The notes under the pieces are model-generated. The model made no database searches, had not been told where the DNA came from, and worked only from the letters and a program-made list of their open reading frames with translations. A stretch of 8,405 nt of DNA from Candidatus Scybalocola fimicaballi (GTDB taxonomy: Bacteria > Bacteroidota > Bacteroidia > Bacteroidales > Paludibacteraceae): positions 11,185 through 19,589 of the forward strand of contig DCIP01000197.1 in NCBI GenBank assembly GCA_002317115.1. The letters run 5' to 3'. A program made the translations under genes and the position numbers. This document shows, in pieces, positions 5,893-8,405 of this stretch. How positions within the stretch are numbered: the stretch's first letter is position 1; each line of letters opens with the position of its first letter.

Positions 5893-7917
5893 CTATATAC
5901 ACCCAACTGGTAGAGATTTGCTTGTATCAACTACTTTTGATCTCGGAGAGAGGATTACATCTGTATATACTTCAAAAATACAGTTCAAATACATCTGACA
6001 TGATTTTTCATCACGTTGATTTACACTCTTCATATTACTTATGATGTCTTCATACCGAGTTGTGATATAAGAATCTTCAATAACACGAACTATCTTATCC
6101 AATTCCTCGAAAGCCAGATCAAAATCTGCTTCATTGATTAGATTCATATAACCTTTGAGAATATGTATCATGAACTGACTGGCAGATACATCAGGCTCCT
6201 TCATCCTAATGAAGCTAATGAAGTTCTCACAATGAGGGTTGTATTTAGTTGGTCGAATTTCGATCTTCTGTTCCTCTGTTGCTTTTGATTCTGATATTCC
6301 TTTTCTCAATGTATAAAGGAACTCAAATATAGTCTCATCAGATATAATATCGCTATATGTTAAGGGTTTTGTTAAGTAAAGACCTTTAAGACTTTTTACT
6401 CTACTTAATGCGACATACAATTGACCAGGGGCAAATATATGGCTATTCAAATCAAGCACAACTTTGTCATAAGTCTGTCCTTGCGATTTATGAATAGTAA
6501 AAGCATAAGCCAGTTTAAGGGGGAATTGAACCGTCTTTTGAATATAAGGGGAAACTCGAGTCAGTTTATGCTTCGTTTCATCATATATCATCTCATAACG
6601 GTAATGCTCTACTTGATTCATATATTCTGGTAAAACAATAGTTCGTCCACCTTTTTCAAGTTTTACAGTTAACTTTCCATTGTGTATTCCTTCAATGTAG
6701 CCAAAATCACCATTGACATAACCACCTCTACGATTAGAAGTAGTTAACATCACTTTAGCACCTTTCTTATACTCGAGAATTGGCTCATAGTTAGACGGCA
6801 TCTCAATAGGCATGATGTCGTCATAGTTATTTATCTTTGTATAGTCAAAAGATACATGCTCATTGCGATTAGAAGACTTTGAGACGCTTAGTTTTGCGAC
6901 AGATTTCTCAATTTGACCTTCCAACAATGATAAATGTTCAAAATTGACTTTTCGTACTTCGTCATTAGAAGACGCAATTCTAATAACATCATCAGGAACG
7001 TCTTGAACAACCCTTGTATTGAGTTTCTGAAGAATCTCAACTTTCTTAGATGCATCCATTGGCATTCTAAAGGCATCAAGGATATTCACATAATTTTGAT
7101 CGTTTTGCTGTCTATAAGACTTGGTTAGTTCAAACAGTTTTATAGATTTAAGGTTATTATGAATAACATGACTATGGAAGAAATAGATACCTCCGTATTC
7201 CTTTTCGAGATACTTACCAATTGCTTCGTCGCTGACAATAGGAGGTAACTGAAATAGATCACCAACAACGACAACAGGAACACCACCAAAAGGTTTTGAG
7301 TTATTTAAAACCTTCTGGAATATGCAATTCATCATCTCAAATGTATCAGAACGAACCATAGATATTTCGTCAATAATAAGCATTTTTACTGACTTGATAT
7401 AAATAGCAGACCTTGTGTTGTTTACATTTGAGGTAAGATTTTGAGGATTCTGATAACCTTCGTCGAGGTCGTCAAATGCTCCGTAGAAAAAAGAATGCAT
7501 GGTTGTAGCATTGTCATACAACTTACATGCAAGATTCGTTGGAGTCAAAATATGACAGCCAGCGATTTCTTTCTCTACTTTCTGCAATAGGAATGTTTTC
7601 CCGCAACCTGCTTTACCGTGGATAAATGTAATCTGTGATGGACTATTCTTGAGATAATTAAGTATTTCCTCCTGAGTTGTATTCTTAGGTGGAATATACA
7701 AAATAGTCTTTGAGGATTCTTCTGCAACAGGCTCTTTTACTTGTTTGCGAGCTGGCATGTGGTTCTCTTGGGGGTAAGAATCATTTGTTTGTTCTTTCGG
7801 TTCTATTCCTTTGGAACGAGTCACAACCGGCAGCACCGATTCTTGTTGGTGAATCGATAGCTTCGTGTCTTTCTCGTTTGAAGTCCTTGAACCCAATATT
7901 TTACTAAACCAAGACAT
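5893..7917 (-). CDS. Pif1/RecD-like superfamily 1B DNA helicase
   Basis: An ATP-driven nucleic-acid helicase, predicted 5'-to-3' on DNA by family; 674 residues. The motor domain (about 80-515) carries motif I GKAGCGKT (101-108), Ia LTPTNLACKLY (124-134), MHSFF (140-144), motif II IIDEISMV (181-188), III VVGDLFQLPPI (217-227), IV LTKSYRQ (264-270), a NRRGGYVNGDFG segment (395-406), V AYAFTIHKSQGQTYD (470-484) and VI GQLYVALSRVKSLKG (498-512). DEISMV, QLPP and TIHKSQG mark the Pif1 side of the family, so it is not a UvrD. Residues 10-75 are charged, Gln- and Pro-containing and probably disordered. Residues 540-674 form an apparently alpha-helical extension that I do not recognise and that contains no nuclease motif I can see. 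The ATG follows the first VWA gene by five bases, pointing to co-expression. Its place between two TerY paralogues suggests it is the DNA-acting part of the system. All ATPase motifs look intact. Confidence 0.94.
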   Translation of the reverse strand: MSWFSKILGSRTSNEKDTKLSIHQQESVLPVVTRSKGIEPKEQTNDSYPQENHMPARKQVKEPVAEESSKTILYIPPKNTTQEEILNYLKNSPSQITFIHGKAGCGKTFLLQKVEKEIAGCHILTPTNLACKLYDNATTMHSFFYGAFDDLDEGYQNPQNLTSNVNNTRSAIYIKSVKMLIIDEISMVRSDTFEMMNCIFQKVLNNSKPFGGVPVVVVGDLFQLPPIVSDEAIGKYLEKEYGGIYFFHSHVIHNNLKSIKLFELTKSYRQQNDQNYVNILDAFRMPMDASKKVEILQKLNTRVVQDVPDDVIRIASSNDEVRKVNFEHLSLLEGQIEKSVAKLSVSKSSNRNEHVSFDYTKINNYDDIMPIEMPSNYEPILEYKKGAKVMLTTSNRRGGYVNGDFGYIEGIHNGKLTVKLEKGGRTIVLPEYMNQVEHYRYEMIYDETKHKLTRVSPYIQKTVQFPLKLAYAFTIHKSQGQTYDKVVLDLNSHIFAPGQLYVALSRVKSLKGLYLTKPLTYSDIISDETIFEFLYTLRKGISESKATEEQKIEIRPTKYNPHCENFISFIRMKEPDVSASQFMIHILKGYMNLINEADFDLAFEELDKIVRVIEDSYITTRYEDIISNMKSVNQRDEKSCQMYLNCIFEVYTDVILSPRSKVVDTSKSLPVGCI

Positions 7918-7922
7918 ATTAC

Positions 7923-8405
7923 TTAAATTACTACATTAACTTCTTCTGGAGGTGGAGGGAGTACAAGTTCATCGGTAGCACCCATGGACTTATTTCCTTC
8001 CTGAACGACTCCGCTGACCCATTTGAAGAACTTCATCAAGGAGGCACTATCTAATGTGTCAATCTGATAAACTCTATCAGTGAGCTTCTTCAAATCGTCT
8101 GTTTTTGCTTTTGGACCAGCAGCACAGCAAACAACCGTTGCAAACGGACTGTTCTTTACTTTTGGAATAACTTCGTTAAACTCCATAATATCCGAAGGAT
8201 GACCATCAGTCATAAGGAATAGCAATGGCATCCAATCGCCTTTTTGTGTAGGTGTACCTTTATTTACTTCTACATCCACCATTTCCATCAACTTGTTCAG
8301 TGCGGCTCCCATGTGCGTAGGACCACTATCAGGAGTTGTAATTTCAGGAAGCTGCAACTCGTCAATTGGAGTCAACGGAAGAACCTGCTTAACATCCTTA
8401 TCATA
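7923..8405 (-). CDS. TerY-like VWA-domain protein, C-terminal part, truncated by window edge
   Basis: The frame is open to base 8405, giving 160 residues without the start; the first part of the VWA domain, including its DxSxS motif, lies outside. Visible MIDAS parts are the Thr in GPTHMGAAL and the Asp in LFLMTDGHPSD. It is a paralogue of the full-length TerY in this window: GDWMPLLFLMTDGHPSD matches GDWKPIVFLFTDGTPTD, and SLMKFFKWVS matches SFSKFFKWVT. Unlike that protein it stops soon after the VWA fold with a proline-rich tail (LPPPPEEVNVVI) and has no cysteine-rich module, so the complete protein is probably a short, VWA-only TerY of about 210-220 residues. It ends five bases before the helicase start. 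A TTG codon at 8375-8373 opens a shorter frame but would cut the VWA fold in half and is not a credible start. Likely role: cation-dependent protein adaptor, perhaps for the helicase. Confidence 0.92.
   Translation of the reverse strand, partial: YDKDVKQVLPLTPIDELQLPEITTPDSGPTHMGAALNKLMEMVDVEVNKGTPTQKGDWMPLLFLMTDGHPSDIMEFNEVIPKVKNSPFATVVCCAAGPKAKTDDLKKLTDRVYQIDTLDSASLMKFFKWVSGVVQEGNKSMGATDELVLPPPPEEVNVVI

Noticed and set aside
6421..7907. Short frames overlapping the helicase gene (6421-6633, 6888-7079, 6934-7128, 7710-7907)
   Set aside because: They overlap a helicase frame with complete motifs I-VI and show no protein-like features.
5893..7917. Helicase as UvrD/Rep-like or as part of RecBCD
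   Set aside because: DEISMV, GDLFQLPP and TIHKSQGQT are Pif1/RecD-like rather than UvrD-like, and no RecB or RecC partner is present.
7923..8375. Treating the right-edge VWA frame as a complete 150-residue gene starting at TTG 8375
   Set aside because: The frame continues without a stop to base 8405, and this start would remove the first half of the VWA fold including DxSxS; the gene is cut by the window edge.

Overview
The window looks like a chromosomal or mobile-island segment from a member of the Bacteroidota, most likely Bacteroidales. The DNA is AT-rich, the starts lack clear Shine-Dalgarno sequences, the Ca2+ pump resembles Bacteroides/Prevotella PMCA-type enzymes, and a small secreted protein of Bacteroidetes style is present. 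This placement comes from style and protein resemblance, not from a marker gene.

All seven supported genes are on the minus strand, so transcription runs from high to low coordinates. In that order they are: (1) a TerY-like von Willebrand A (VWA) protein whose N-terminus lies beyond the right edge (7923-8405); (2) a Pif1/RecD-like superfamily 1 helicase (5893-7917); (3) a full-length TerY VWA protein with a C-terminal cysteine-rich metal-binding module (4724-5776); (4) a PP2C-type phosphatase with an N-terminal beta-rich extension (3294-4721); (5) a Ser/Thr-kinase-like protein with a zinc ribbon and a beta-rich tail (1817-3292); (6) a small exported protein of unknown function (1353-1784); (7) the N-terminal 444 residues of a P-type Ca2+-ATPase that runs off the left edge (1-1333). 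Gaps are 5, 116, 2, 1, 32 and 19 bases in that order. The 116-base AT-rich gap between helicase and TerY is the only place inside the block with room for an internal promoter.

Genes 3-5 form the known TerY-phosphorylation (TerY-P) triad of VWA, PP2C and kinase. It was predicted to be a stress-response and anti-phage signalling module in comparative genomics of Ter systems, and a TerY-P system was later reported among experimentally screened antiviral systems. Less usual here are a Pif1-like helicase placed between two TerY paralogues upstream of the triad, and an exported protein plus a calcium pump following directly downstream. My working model, which is inference, is a reversible phosphorylation switch (kinase versus PP2C) scaffolded by metal-dependent VWA proteins. 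That switch would control a DNA-acting effector (the helicase), with a possible link to Ca2+ homeostasis through the pump.

I saw no tRNA, rRNA, CRISPR array, insertion sequence or attachment site. No gene-free stretch exceeds 116 bases.
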